A stretch of 64,000 bases of DNA from Diogma glabrata (GCA_963693315.1 OY856186.1:234531736-234595735), one strand, 5' to 3'. Counted from the stretch's first letter, positions 1 to 12,493 are shown. A program made the numbers and translations. Notes: generated from the letters alone by a model not told the origin.

Positions 1-1490
1 CACATAAAGAGCTGCATCGAAAACATCAACCAACATGCGACCAACGGAAATTCAAAAGAAGGCTTTGCCAATGCACAGAATCTGACAAAAGGTTTCCACC
101 CAAGATCTACAGAATGAAAATAATGGAAAATAATGAACTAACAACAAGTGAACGTGATGTGCTGGCAGTGTGGCGATCCCACTTTCAAGACCTACTAAAT
201 AGGACGAATGAAGTTCATCCTATTCGAGCAATTGTTCCCTCAACTGAGGAGATTTTTGTTCCTTTACCCAGCAATAGAAGAAGGAAGTGGAAGCTGCCAT
301 TCAAAACTGAAAAATGGCAAATCACCAGGTTTCGATGAATTCGCGCAGAACTTTTGAAAAATGGAGGAACAGCTCTGGTCTCACGTATATACGATCTGAT
401 TCTTGCAATCTGGGACCAAGAAGAACTACCTGCTGAATGGACAACAGCTCTCATTGTTCCGCTACATAAGAAAGGTGACCGTCTAAAGTGTGCGAATTAT
501 CGTGGCATCGCACTGCAGAACACTGCATATAAAATACTATAGCTAATGTCGTACTTGCTCGACTTATCCCGTTTGCCGAATCTATCTTCGGTGACTATCA
601 GTGTGGTTTTCGTCCCAACCGCTCAACCACAGATCAATGTTTTACGTTTTTAAGAAAAAGTCAAATTGAGACACAAAACTACATATATAACAAATCTAGT
701 CAAGTTCTTGGCTACGCAGATGATATTGTGCTTCTCGGACGTAGAACGAGCGATATTAAGGATAGTCTCCTTCAGCTTGAAAGATATGCTAAACGATTTA
801 GATTATGCATCAACATTGGCAAAACTAAAGTGTTAACAAAATCTAAGACCTAAGACATCTCATACCTCCTGGAAATCTGGATACTGGCGACTATGAAGTG
901 GAACGCGTGGAAAACTTCATATACCTTGGGTCTGTAATAACATCATCAAATGGCATGCATGCAGATAACAAAGCCCGTGTTTTTGCCGCATACAGAGTTT
1001 TCTGCGCATACTCAAAACTTCTGCGATCAAAACATCTTTCGCGGTCGTGTAAACTCACACTTTACAAAGCATTAATTCGACCTGCGCTTACATTTGGAAG
1101 TGAAAGCTGGACGCTGACTTCCTCCGATTGTAGAATTCTATCAACATTCGAGAGGAAGGTCATACGAACAATTTATGGTCCATGTAAAGTTGCTGAAAAT
1201 CAGTATAGAATCAGAATGAATCACGAAATCAGACAGCTTCTTGGATACTGCGATGTAATCGGATTCATTAAATCTAACCGGATTAGATGGTTTGGTTATG
1301 TAGAAAGGGCTTCATTAGATAGAATGATAAAAAAAAGCGTCCCAACAACAACCAGCTGGTGTTCGTCGAAGAGGAAGACCTAGACAACGCTGGCGTGATA
1401 ACATCATCCAAGACCTTCGTGATATAGGATGTCGAAACTGGGGTCAGCAGGTCATGGAACGAGATGATTGGAAGCTGATTGCATAAACGG
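1..1490 (+). pseudogene. LINE reverse transcriptase, broken (left arm)
   Basis: Reading across frames gives, in order: a linker (HIKSCIENINQ near position 1); the finger motif KNGKSPGFD (mutated here) near 300; NYRGIALQNTAYKIL near 500-540; YQCGFRPNRSTTDQC near 596-640; the catalytic YADD box near 714-725; and the C-terminal domain (open frame 898-1383) with FIYLGSVI and RWFGYVERA. Between CFTFLRKSQ and SSQVLGYADD, the stretch that should hold RT motifs A and B is missing (about 100 residues or more). The enzyme is therefore dead regardless of frameshifts. The first catalytic aspartate (motif A) is not present. Confidence 0.82.
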
Positions 1491-1905
1491 CAAAATCCCT
1501 CTATGGGATGTAAACGCCAGAGAGAGAGGTCCGGTTCCAGGTCATCATAATAACCTTTTTACACGTTCATATAGCAAGCCTCTTGATTCAAGACTGACGC
1601 CCGCTCCAAGCGGTCTCGGACATGGAGAACAGATGCATGGCTTGCATTGGTTTTATTTAATGCGCCAATTCGCCGTCGTGTAGTGTCGTTAACTAAGCTA
1701 AGCAGTTTTTACTCTGCTTGTCTCCGATACAACAACCTAATTCAAACTCTACAACAACTCCACAGTATCTTAAAATTGAAAATCTGCTTAAAATATGAAT
1801 TTAAGATCAAAATGCACGAAATATTCTACTTCATCAGTTAATAAGTATTGAAAAGGAAGAAAAATTGACGAAAAAATTAACAATTAAGCACCTATCTCAT
1901 CGTTT
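1..1905 (+). mobile_element. RTE-like non-LTR retrotransposon, 3' part (left palindrome arm)
   Basis: This is the left copy of an APE-type LINE. It begins in the linker between endonuclease and RT, continues through the RT and C-terminal domain to about 1490, and then runs through an untranslated tail of about 400 bp. It is tail-to-tail with the copy at 2190-5390. The RTE-like label rests on the endonuclease of the sister copy and on RT motifs such as NYRGIALQNTAYKIL and GYADDIVLLGR. The copy is non-coding today because of frameshifts, stops and an internal deletion. Confidence 0.8.
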
Positions 1906-1917
1906 TGCACGACGCCC

Positions 1918-1989
1918 ATACCCCGTTTAACGTTGATTTGAATAACGTAAAGGAATTTTGGAACGCATCCTTGACGTTAAACGGGGTAT
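1918..1989. repeat. 72-bp inverted-repeat unit, left of (TA)n
   Basis: The unit begins ataccccgtttaacgt and ends acgttaaacggggtat, which are perfect 16-bp terminal inverted repeats around a 40-bp core. Its mirror image sits at 2106-2177 on the other side of the (TA)n tract. It looks like the end of a small TIR element or a MITE fragment flanking the microsatellite. The words caacgttaa and acgttaaac reappear at 6296-6330 beside another (TA)n tract. Confidence 0.7.
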
Positions 1990-1991
1990 TA

Positions 1992-2103
<112 letters not shown>

Positions 2104-2105
2104 TA

Positions 2106-2177
2106 ATACCCCGTTTAACGTCAAGGATGCGTTCCAAAATTCCTTTACGTTATTCAAATCAACGTTAAACGGGGTAT
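2106..2177. repeat. 72-bp inverted-repeat unit, right of (TA)n
   Basis: Exact mirror of the unit at 1918-1989, with the same 16-bp inverted termini (ataccccgtttaacgt and its complement). It marks where the right palindrome arm starts. Confidence 0.7.
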
Positions 2178-2629
2178 GGGCGTCGTGCAAAACGATGAGA
2201 TAGGTGCTTAATTGTTAATTTTTTCGTCAATTTTTCTTCCTTTTCAATACTTATTAACTGATGAAGTAGAATATTTCGTGCATTTTGATCTTAAATTCAT
2301 ATTTTAAGCAGATTTTCAATTTTAAGATACTGTGGAGTTGTTGTAGAGTTTGAATTAGGTTGTTGTATCGGAGACAAGCAGAGTAAAAACTGCTTAGCTT
2401 AGTTAACGACACTACACGACGGCGAATTGGCGCATTAAATAAAACCAATGCAAGCCATGCATCTGTTCTCCATGTCCGAGACCGCTTGGAGCGGGCGTCA
2501 GTCTTGAATCAAGAGGCTTGCTATATGAACGTGTAAAAAGGTTATTATGATGACCTGGAACCGGACCTCTCTCTCTGGCGTTTACATCCCATAGAGGGAT
2601 TTTGCCGTTTATGCAATCAGCTTCCAATC

Positions 2630-3985
2630 ATCTCGTTCCATGACCTGCTGACCCCAGTTTCGACATCCTATATCACGAAGGTCTTGGATGATGTTATCAC
2701 GCCAGCGTTGTCTAGGTCTTCCTCTTCGACGAACACCAGCTGGTTGTTGTTGGGACGCTTTTTTTTATCATTCTATCTAATGAAGCCCTTTCTACATAAC
2801 CAAACCATCTAATCCGGTTAGATTTAATGAATCCGATTACATCGCAGTATCCAAGAAGCTGTCTGATTTCGTGATTCATTCTGATTCTATACTGATTTTC
2901 AGCAACTTTACATGGACCATAAATTGTTCGTATGACCTTCCTCTCGAATGTTGATAGAATTCTACAATCGGAGGAAGTCAGCGTCCAGCTTTCACTTCCA
3001 AATGTAAGCGCAGGTCGAATTAATGCTTTGTAAAGTGTGAGTTTACACGACCGCGAAAGATGTTTTGATCGCAGAAGTTTTGAGTATGCGCAGAAAACTC
3101 TGTATGCGGCAAAAACACGGGCTTTGTTATCTGCATGCATGCCATTTGATGATGTTATTACAGACCCAAGGTATATGAAGTTTTCCACGCGTTCCACTTC
3201 ATAGTCGCCAGTATCCAGATTTCCAGGAGGTATGAGATGTCTTAGGTCTTAGATTTTGTTAACACTTTAGTTTTGCCAATGTTGATGCATAATCTAAATC
3301 GTTTAGCATATCTTTCAAGCTGAAGGAGACTATCCTTAATATCGCTCGTTCTACGTCCGAGAAGCACAATATCATCTGCGTAGCCAAGAACTTGACTAGA
3401 TTTGTTATATATGTAGTTTTGTGTCTCAATTTGACTTTTTCTTAAAAACGTAAAACATTGATCTGTGGTTGAGCGGTTGGGACGAAAACCACACTGATAG
3501 TCACCGAAGATAGATTCGGCAAACGGGATAAGTCGAGCAAGTACGACATTAGCTATAGTATTTTATATGCAGTGTTCTGCAGTGCGATGCCACGATAATT
3601 CGCACACTTTAGACGGTCACCTTTCTTATGTAGCGGAACAATGAGAGCTGTTGTCCATTCAGCAGGTAGTTCTTCTTGGTCCCAGATTGCAAGAATCAGA
3701 TCGTATATACGTGAGACCAGAGCTGTTCCTCCATTTTTCAAAAGTTCTGCGCGAATTCCATCGAAACCTGGTGATTTGCCATTTTTCAGTTTTTGAATGG
3801 CAGCTTCCACTTCCTTCTTCTATTGCTGGGTAAAGGAACAAAAATCTCCTCAGTTGAGGGAACAATTGCTCGAATAGGATGAACTTCATTCGTCCTATTT
3901 AGTAGGTCTTGAAAGTGGGATCGCCACACTGCCAGCACATCACGTTCACTTGTTGTTAGTTCATTATTTTCCATTATTTTCATTC
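2630..3985 (-). pseudogene. LINE reverse transcriptase, broken (right arm)
   Basis: Mirror of the left-arm RT. The open piece 3553-3810 begins with the undamaged finger motif KLKNGKSPGFDGIRAELLKN and ends at NTAYKIL. The YADD box is near 3370-3382, and the C-terminal domain is the 161-codon frame 2712-3197. It has the same deletion of the motif A/B region as the left arm. Small differences from the left arm, such as GFDGIRAE here against GFDEFAQ-type frameshifted text there, show the arms have begun to diverge or that reads were mis-joined. Confidence 0.82.
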
Positions 3986-4439
3986 TGTAGATCTTGGGTG
4001 GAAACCTTTTGTCAGATTCTGTGCATTGGCAAAGCCTTCTTTTGAATTTCCGTTGGTCGCATGTTGGTTGATGTTTTCGATGCAGCTCTTTATGTGTTCG
4101 TGTTTCTTTTTACGTAGAAGTTTTGCTAAGGCTTTCCTGGCGCATAGATAATCAGCTTGGGAGTTTCAGGTGTTCCTTAATAACTATTTTTCTCGCAGTT
4201 TTTGTTTATGTTCAACGGATTGGCGGCACTCGTCGTGAAACCATTCGTTGTGTGATTTCGGTGGTAGTTTTCCGATTGCAGTTTGTGCTGCGGCTATAAT
4301 GGTTGATTGAAGCGTTTGCCATTCTTCTTGTATGTTTAATGGCATCTCAGAAGTGATGTTATGCTCTTCTTTGTTTTGTGTTATTATTTCCTGATATCTA
4401 TTCAGCGTTTCCGGATGTTAAAATGCTTCGAGATTTCAG

Positions 4440-5344
4440 CGCACGGTCTTTTTTACTTGTCTATTAAATGTAGATGACAATTTGCACTCGTACTTAAAGA
4501 AGAGAAGCATATGATCGGTGTCCATATCAGCACCTCTGTATGATCGAACGTCAGTTACACTGGTAGATTGTCTCTTAGAGATCATGACGTGATCGATTTG
4601 ATTTTCCGTTCTTCTGTTATTTGATTTCCACGTTGCCTTGTGAATTCTCTTGTGAGGGAAAAAGTGCTGGAAATCACTAGATCATACATCATAGCCAGCT
4701 CGGCTGTACGAAAACCGTTATTGTTGCTGGTATGATGCAAGCTGTTAGGGCCAATATATGTTTTAAGTTCTGCAATCCTACCATTCAGCATTAAAGTCAC
4801 CTACTACGGTTTTTATATCGTCCCGCGGGATGTTGTTGATAACTTCTTCGAGTTCTATCAAGAACAGGTCTTTAATATCATCTGCTTTATCTTCAGTAGG
4901 TGCATGAACATTGGCGATCGTTACATTGACTTTTTGCGTGCGGAATCTTAGTGTGCATAACCGCATATTAATTGGGCAGAAGTCGATAACATGCTGCTTC
5001 ACGCGACGGTGTATAAGAAAGTACACTCCAAATTCTCCTCCGTTTTGATGACCGCAATAATAAAGAGTGTATCCTTTCGCTGTTTCATGGATTCCACTAC
5101 CTGGCCATCTTAGTTCTTGTAATGCCACTATATCCAGTGTGTAGCTCTTGACTTTTTGTGTCAGTTTTAGGAGATCTCCTGGTCTTCTAAGGCTTAGCAC
5201 GTTCCAGGTTCCCATTTTTAAATCGTAGTCCGGGTACATTTTCCGAGGTCGTTCCAATAATGAATCCGAGATATTCCGAGGCCTGTGTCCAGAATTCATG
5301 ACAATAAATTTTTTACGGAAATGGGGTGTTAGCCCTTCGCCCAA
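4440..5344 (-). pseudogene. APE-type endonuclease domain of RTE-like LINE
   Basis: The frame 4778-5344 encodes an EEP-fold nuclease start: GTWNVLSLRRPGDL, then DIVALQELRWPGSG (catalytic E in LQE), VTIANVHAPTEDK, and DIKTVVGDFNAEW (the GDFN motif). A frameshift near 4790 moves the rest (RIAELKTYIGPNS, then the IDHV and DTDHMLLF motifs read across frames) into 4582-4800 and beyond. The histidine and aspartate motifs (SDH-like DTDH) are recognisable. In a live LINE this domain nicks target DNA to prime reverse transcription. Confidence 0.85.
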
Positions 5345-5394
5345 CCCAAATTTTCGTGAATGGTTTCGTTCTGCATCTTAAGGTCACCAGCAAC

Positions 5395-5600
5395 AAGCTT
5401 TCTACACGTTTATATAGCGAGCCGCTTGTTCCAAGCCAGACGCCCGCTGCAAGCCGCCCCTAACATGGAGAACAGACGCTTGAGTTGCATTGGTTTTATG
5501 GCGCCAACGACTCGCCATGGTGCAAAATCATTTAGTATAAGCAGTATTTACTCTGCCCCTCTCAACTACACCAATCTAATTATGTTAGCGTTACCCAGGT
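5395..5600 (+). repeat. Related LINE tail fragment
   Basis: Resembles the LINE tail at 1540-1740 on the same strand. Shared blocks include acacgtt(c/t)atatagc, gacgcccgct, atggagaacag and gcattggttttat. It therefore looks like the 3' tail of another, diverged copy abutting the 5' end of the minus-strand LINE. Confidence 0.6.
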
Positions 5601-5659
5601 AGCGTTACCCAGGTATGGTTAACACCCTCACCCCGGAAAAAAAAATTTGTTAAATTTGG

Positions 5660-6036
5660 AAATCAGAAAGACCTGGACAAAAATACAGAATTTAACCTAG
5701 ACGAGGAAAAACCACGGACGAAATCGGAACGTGGAAATTGCGCAACCTGAGCGCTGCTGATGCTCTGATAAGTCCAGAAACAGAGTCTAAATGGTATGGG
5801 ATGGATATCATTGCTCTGCAAGAAATTAGACAGCCAATAATAGGAAAACAAGATTTGGTTAATCACTCTTTATACTGTAAGAGTCATTCTTCTTGAAGAG
5901 AACTTGGCACTGGTTTTCTTGTTGGTGTACGCAAACGAGAAGCTGTGATGAAATTCATCCCGGTCAATGAGAGAATCTGCTACCTACGGGTACGCGTAAA
6001 CATTTACATCGTCAGTATAAAAACAATGACGAGTAT
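5660..6036 (+). pseudogene. Fragment of a second LINE endonuclease
   Basis: Read across frames, 5720-6000 gives GTWKLRNLSAADALI, MDIIALQEIRQPI, FGTGFLVG-like text (GTGFLVGVRKREAVMKF) and NERICYLRVRV. This is the N-terminal half of an RTE-like EEP nuclease distinct from the copy at 4440-5344. At about 6003-6036 the text switches to a match with 44890-44921 (catttacat-gtcagt-taaaaacaatgacg), part of the CR1/L2-like LINE, so the fragment is chimeric. Confidence 0.65.
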
Positions 6037-6330
6037 TTAATTTTGTTTTAAATAGCAGACGAAACTATTACACGAGTAGAGAAACTTATAAAAATATCAA
6101 ACTATTAATCTCTCTTGTTTTGCAAAACTTTTCAAATTCGCTGATTAACATTGTTAATGAAAATTAAAAATGTTGATTAAATTCGAAAGAATAAATAATT
6201 TAAGAGAATGTTTTGTTTGTTTCTCTACAATTCGAAAAAAAAACTTGTTTTCATTTTTTTTAAATTTTCAAAAAAAATTAGAAATTTGAAATAACGTTAA
6301 AGTGAATCAACGTTAAACGTTAAATCAACG

Positions 6331-6370
<40 letters not shown>
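6037..6370. other. AT-rich spacer ending in (TA)n
   Basis: Low-complexity AT sequence. Near 6296-6330 it has short repeats of the word aacgtta, and at about 6331-6370 a (TA)n tract abuts the next repeat block. No gene is visible. Confidence 0.7.
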
Positions 6371-6374
<4 letters not shown>

Positions 6375-9300
6375 GGTGGCCCTTAAAAACAAAAATTTTT
6401 ATTTTTTGTACGACACCCTCCCATTTCGTGTGAATACCCATAAAAATATTATTTGCAAAATCTGATATCAATCGGTCAATTCTAAGACGTGCCTCCGACC
6501 ACTTAAAGTTGAGAAATTTTGTTCTGGACCCTAAAAAAAATTTTTTTTTTTTTTGTGCGACACCCTCTCATTTCGTGTCAATACCCATAAAAAAATTATG
6601 TGTAAAAATTGAAATCAATCGTTCAACTCTAAGGGGTGCCCCCGGCCACTTAAAGTTAAGAGGTTTGGTTGTGGCCATTATCAAGAAAACTTTAAATTTT
6701 TTGTACGGCACCCTCCCATTTGGTGTCGATACTTATAAAAAAATTATGCGTAAAATTTGAAATCAATCGGTCAACTCTAAGGGGTGCCCCGTGGCCACTT
6801 GGAGTTGAGAGGTTTTGTTGTGGCCATTATAAAGAAAAATTTTAATTTTTTGTACCACACCCTCCGATTTGGTGTCGATACCCATAAAAATTCTATGTGT
6901 AAAATTTGAAATCCATCGGTCAACTCTAAGGGGTTCCCCCGGCCACTTAAAGTTGAAAGGTTTGGTTGTGGCTATTACAAAGAAAAATTTAAATTTTTTG
7001 TACGACACCCTTCCATTTGGTGTCGATACCCATAAAAATATAATTTGTAAAATTTGAAATCAATCGGTCAACTCTAAGGTGTGCCTCCGGCACCTTAAAG
7101 TTGAGGGGTTTTGTTGTGGCCATTATAAAGAAAAATTTAAATTTTTTGTACGACACCCTCCAATTTGATGTCGATACCCATAAAAATATTATGTTTAAAA
7201 TTAGAAATCCATCGGTCAACTCTAAGGGGTGCCCCTGGCCACTTAAAGTTGAGAGGTTTGGTTGTGGCCATTACAAAGAAAAATTTGAATTTTTGTACGA
7301 CACCCTTCCATTTGGTGTCGATACCCATAAAAATAATATTTGTAAAATTTGAAATCAATCGGTCAACTATAAGGGGTGCCTCCGGCCACTTAAAGTTGAG
7401 GGGTTTTGTTGTGGCCATTATAAAGAAAAATTTAAATTTTTTGTACGACACCCTTCCATTTCATGTCAATACCCGTAAAAATATTATGTGCAAAATTTGA
7501 AATCAATCGGTCAATTCTAAGACGTGCCTCCGGCCACTTAATGGCCAGAACAAAACCTTTCAAGTTTAAGTGGCCGGAGGCACCCCTTAGAGTTGAACGA
7601 TTGATTTCAAATTTTACAAATAATTTTTTATGGGTATTGACACGAATTGGGAGAGTGTCGCACAAAAAATTTAAATTTTTTTTTAAGGTCCAGAACAAAA
7701 TTATTCAACTTTAAGTGGCCGGAGGCACGTCTTAGAATTGACCAATTGATTTAAAATTTTGCAAATAATATTTTTACGGGTATTGACATGAAATGGGAGA
7801 GTGTCGTACAAAAGATTTAAATTTTTCTTTGTAATGGCCAGAACAAAACCTCTCAACTTTAAGTGGCTGGGGCACGCCTTAAAAATGACCGATTGATTTC
7901 AAATTTTGCGAATAACATTTTTGCGGGTATTCACACGGAATGGGAGGGTGCCGTACAAAAAATTTGAATTTTTCTTTGTAATAGCCAGAACAAAACTTTT
8001 CAAGTTTAAGTGGCCGGGGGCACGCCTTAGAGTTGAACGATTGATTTCAAATTTTACACATAATTTTTTCAATACCCATATTGACATTAAATGGGAAGGT
8101 GTCGCACAAAAAATGAAAATTTTTTTTTTAAGGTCCAGAACAAAATTTCTCGACTTTAAGTGGCCGCAGGCACGTCTTATAATTGACCGATTGATTTAAA
8201 ATTTTGCACATAATACTTTTACGGGTATTGACATGAAATGGGAGGGTGTCGTACAAAAAATTTAAATTTTTCTTTATAATGGCCACAACAAAACCCCTCA
8301 ACTTTAAGTGGCCGGAGGCACCCCTTAGAGTTGACCGATTGATTTCAAATTTTACAAATAATATTTTTATGGGTATCGACACCAAATGGAAGGGTGTCGT
8401 ACAAAAATTTAAATTTTTCTTTGTAATGGCCACAACCAAACCTCTCAACTTTTAGTGGCCAGGGGCACCCCTTAGAGTTGACCGATGGATTTCTAATTTT
8501 AAACATAATATTTTTATGGGTATCGACACCAAATTGGAGGGTATCGTACAAAAATTTAAATTTTTCTTTATAATGGCCACAACAAAACCCCTCAACTTTA
8601 AGGTGCCGGAGGCACCCCTTAGAGTTGACCGATTGATTTCAAATTTTACAAATAATATTTTTATGGGTATCGACACCAAATGAAAGGGTGTCGTACAAAA
8701 AATTTAAATTTTTCTTTGTAATAGCCACAACCAAACCTTTTAACTTTAAGTGGCCGGGGAACCCCTTAGAGTTGACCGATGGATTTCAAATTTTACACAT
8801 AGTATTTTTATGGGTATCGACACCAAATCGAAGGGTGTGGTACAAAAAATTTAAATTTTTCTTGATAATCGCAAATTTGAAATCAATCGGTCAATTCTAA
8901 GACGTGCCTCCGGCTACTTAAAGGTGAGAAATTTTGTTCTGGACCTTAAAAAAGATTTTTAATTTTTGCGCGACACCCTCCCATTTCGTGTCAATACCCA
9001 TAAAAAATTATGTGTAAAATTTGAAATCAATCGTTCAACTCTAAGGCGTGCCCCGGCCACTTAAGCTTGAAAGGTTTTGTTCTGGCCATTACAAAGAAAA
9101 ATTTAATTTTTGTACGACACCCTCATATTGCGTGTGAATACCCTTGAAAATGTTATTTGCAAAATTTGAAATCAATCGTTCAACTCTAAGGCGTGCCCCC
9201 GGCCACTTAAACTTGAAAGGTTTTGTTCTGGCCATTAAGTGGCCGGAGGCACGTCTTAGAATTGACCGATTGATTTCAAATTTTGCACATAATATTTTTA

Positions 9301-9823
9301 CGGGTATTGACATGAAATGGAAGGGTGTCGTACAAAAAATTTAAATTTTTCTCTCTAATGGCCACAACAAAACCCCTCAACTTTAAGTGGTCGGAGGCAC
9401 CCCTTAGAGTTGACCGATTGATTTCAAATTTTACACATAATATTTTTATGGGTATTGACACCAAATGGGAGGGTGTCGTACAAAAATTTAAATTTTTCTT
9501 TGTAATGGCCACAACCAAACCTCTCAAATTTAAGTGGCCGGGGGCACCCCTTGGAGTTGAACGATTGATTTCAATTTTTACACATAATTTTTTTATGGGT
9601 ATTGACACGAAATGAGAGGGTGTCGCACAAAAAAAAAAAAATTTTTTTTAGGGTCCAGAACAATATTTCTCAACTTTAAGTGGTCGGAGGCATGTCTTAG
9701 AATTGACCGATTGATATCAGATTTTGCAAATAATATTTTTATGAGTATTCATACGAAATAGGAGGGTGCCGCAAACTGTACAATGAAAAAAAAAATTCTA
9801 GTGTAATCTAAGGGCCACCCTAA
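6371..9823. repeat. 3.45-kb foldback block of ~148-bp satellite-like units
   Basis: Units of about 148 bp contain, in order, a variant of gacaccctcccatttggtgt, cgatacccataaaaatatta, aaatcaatcggtcaactcta, ggccacttaaagttgag and an A/T run. In the first part, unit starts fall near 6411, 6559, 6709, 6857, 7003, 7152, 7299 and 7447. Orientation flips near 7541 (to minus), near 8870 (to plus) and near 9235 (to minus). The block is bounded by inverted ends ttagggtggccctta (left) and taagggccaccctaa (right), each next to TA-rich DNA. The period is not a multiple of three, so the many 60-110 codon frames (KKFKFFFVIATTKP-type) are not genes. The class is unknown; a foldback-type or TIR transposon with tandem internal repeats fits best. 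Confidence 0.88.
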
Positions 9824-9833
9824 TATATATATA

Positions 9834-11200
9834 CTAGCGGGACCCGGCGTGCTTTGCTACGCCTATAAATAAAGTTTGTGTGTATACATTTTGTTGACGT
9901 AGCAATAATTTCAAAGAGTAGTAATGAGAAATGGTTTTCTATTTTTTTTTTTAATATGAATGTAAAAGGATCAGCACTCTAGTTGATCAGTAAAATATAA
10001 AAAAATAGTATTATATATAAAACAAAGAATATATAAAAAATACGCGATTATATAAGTTTTCAGGTGTGTAATCTATTTAGAACATTATACGGAACAAAAA
10101 TCGATTCACAAATTTTCAGAGTGCTCATGCGGTTTAATATACGCTTTCTTTACCGGTAGGTTACTAAAAACGTTGCAAAAAATTTTGATCGGTATATGAT
10201 TTTATGGTCAGCAAGTGCAGTAAGAATAGCGACAATACATTCGATGAAGGTATAGAAGAAGTGATGCAAAAAAGGAATAAAAGAAGTGATGCAAAAAAAA
10301 TCAAAATTATTTGGAAGTTTTTGTATATGAATTCATAGGATTTGAATTCATAGGATGAGAAATATTTCTATTTAGTCAACATTTTAAGTCATTTTAAAGT
10401 CATTATTATTGAATGTTGCAAATCAATGCGAAACTAATATCTTACACACGGTCAATATATTGGCATATATGTTCCATATATGGACAACATTAATGGAATA
10501 TTAATTTTTAAGCGAATTTGTGAGTAATTATTGCTCAAAGTAATTATTAAAAGTATTATTCCCGACAATAAGTAATTATTGTCGGGATTGAACTCACGTT
10601 CATCAGAGACATCATAGTTCAAAGCCATCTTACAGACTCAGCTACAGTGGATGAAACAACAACGAAACATATTTCACTTTTCATGTTCAGATAATTTCTA
10701 AATTGAAACTTCATTATCGCATATTTATTTAAATTGAATTCTTCATCTGTGATTATACAATTGTAAATTGTATTTGTTCCCGACACCAAACACACAAAAA
10801 CTGTTTTAAAGAAGTTTTTCTGAGAGAAAATAAAAAATGCTTTAAAATTGCAAAACTCATGTGAATTAAAATAATTACTTTAGCTTAATCACTCTAAAAA
10901 TCTCTAAAAACTATTTATTTTACACCAAATAGTGTAAACCTTTTGTTTATTTAACATTATAACCCGTCGCATATTGTCGGTATCTCATAAGAAAGAAAAT
11001 TCAAGAAATCTCGTCTTGAGTTGTTGATGGTCATTGCAAAAGCGAGTCGCATTGGAAACTAAACGTTTGAATTCAAATGTCATATCTGTTGCGATCATTG
11101 AAATACGTAGCAACAGTACATCTTCCACTTTGAATTTTCCATTCAAAATTGTAGCTTCAACGACATTGTTCATCATCTTTTTCACCTAAAATTTCCAAAA
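9834..11200 (-). mobile_element. Degenerate Helitron (minus strand)
   Basis: The left edge reads ctagcgggacccggcgtg. On the minus strand this is a Helitron 3' terminus: a hairpin of the type gcgtagc-aaa-gcacgc followed by a short tail ending CTAG, next to a T. The same terminus ends the Helitron at 40282-40743 and the tails at 46676-47106. About 1.1 kb inward lies a relic of Helitron helicase on the matching strand. The 5' end was not located and the interior is decayed. Confidence 0.7.
10985..11185 (-). pseudogene. Helitron Pif1-like helicase, C-terminal fragment
   Basis: The frame reads VVEATILNGKFKVEDVLLLR, then TDMTFEFKRL and FCNDHQQLKTRF. This recalls the Helitron helicase C-terminus, whose family text is of the form GKFKGEDV-IPRI-MIPTD-PFEFKRLQFP-AMTINKAQGQ. 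The final motif VI region is frameshifted and the enzyme core is absent. In intact Helitrons this helicase is fused to the Rep nuclease and unwinds DNA in rolling-circle transposition. Confidence 0.75.
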
Positions 11201-11550
11201 AAATGTGCTATTTCAAAATATTTGACATATTATTTTAATAAAATATTATACATTCATTTTTCTATTTCATAAAATTATATTCAACGAAAAAAAAACATTG
11301 ATCAAAGCAAGCTACGCGCTTAAACCGATATTTAAAAAAAAAACCAATTAAAACAATTATCACCAATCACCAATGAAAAAATAATACACGACAATTGGAA
11401 AAAGCAAGCGTTGTGTATTTGGAAAACTTTAACATTAAAACCAATTTTTTAAATACAAATATAGCACCATCTATTGGCTAACCCAAATTTATGAGGCGTA
11501 TATCACACTATCTATATATTGGTCAATAAAAAAAATTTGACATGAAATTG
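11201..11550. other. AT-rich, nothing recognised
   Basis: Possibly the remaining decayed interior or 5' end of the Helitron. No coding or structural signal beyond A/T runs. Confidence 0.5.
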
Positions 11551-12070
11551 GAGAGTTGACGTTAACTTTAACTTAACCGTAGCTTAAGACTCTATACAAA
11601 ATTTTGATTTAAGGTTGGTAAGAAATTAGGTATTCTTTGACGTTTGATTTGATATTAATTTTGGTTTTGTAATCAATTTTATAAATCAATCAATGCTTTA
11701 AAGGTAACAAACTGATTTCACAATCAAAATTTAAAATAATAAATTTCGAAATAAACATTTGATACAAAATTTAAAAATAAAAAAATTTATTTTCATATTA
11801 ATTTCATGCTAATATTTGGCTTTAATTAAAGTCGCTCTTTTTATATCTTTTGCATTTTTTAATAAATAAAATTTTATTTTTATGGACACTTGCAATTAAA
11901 TATTAGTTTTCTTCAGTTTTTATACTAAACGTCAAAAAATCCTTAAGATAGAATGAAATGAACTTTACGTTAAGTTAACGTTAAGTTTACGTACCGACTA
12001 TAAATGTTCTAGTGCATTTTCATACATTTGTACTTTACGTTAAGTTAAAGTTACCGACTATAAATCAAGC
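11551..12070. repeat. Candidate decayed palindromic MITE
   Basis: The left part holds gttgacgttaactttaactt and, further in, attctttgacgttt. The right part holds aaacgtcaaaaaat followed by acgttaagttaacgttaagt, with the tract gttaccgactataaat twice. These are loosely complementary in the right order for a TIR element of about 500 bp. The match is imperfect and the ends are not fixed. Confidence 0.4.
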
Positions 12071-12493
12071 ATAAAGGTTGTAAAATAAACTTTGCTAGTT
12101 TTTCATCCAGTTTTGATGACAATTTTTTTACCTCTAATCGTTCTATTTTAATTAGCAATACGTATAAGAGTATTTTTCAATTTGATAATGATTTTTGTAA
12201 ATTAACATTGAAGACCAATGAAAAATTTAAAAAAATAAAAAAATAAATTTAAATTATTGTTTTCTTTATTTTTACTCTTATTTTTATTCAAACTTTATAA
12301 AAACCAATACCCTAATTTTTTACAGATTTCGATACTTTATAGCACTACTATAATTAATATATAACCTCCACAAAATTGTTAATAATCTTTGGTAACGTAT
12401 TTGACATAGCATAATATGCTTTTCGTTTATTATCAAATATAAAACAAAACTTTTTACTAAAACAAATTTGATAGTCTAATAATGGCCTTATAC
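12071..12493. other. AT-rich, nothing recognised
   Basis: A/T-rich with no convincing open frame, repeat or motif. Confidence 0.5.

Larger units (their letters stand above)
2190..5390 (-). mobile_element. RTE-like non-LTR retrotransposon, longer copy (right arm)
   Basis: On the minus strand the copy runs from a 5' end near 5390, through an EEP/APE endonuclease (5344 to about 4580), a linker (about 4450-3986), the RT and its C-terminal domain (3985-2630), and a 3' tail to about 2190. Domain order and motifs fit an APE-type LINE with a single long ORF. The portion 2190-4095 duplicates the left arm. The portion 4095-5390 has no partner inside the window. Frameshifts near 4790 and in the RT, and the missing RT motifs A and B, make it non-autonomous. 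Confidence 0.82.

Noticed and set aside
6509..9615. Family of 60-111 codon frames with KKFKFFFVIATTKP / KFEINRSTLRGAPGHL text on both strands
   Set aside because: They arise from a ~148-bp repeat read in both directions; the unit length is not a multiple of three and frames restart in every unit, so a coding role is not supported.
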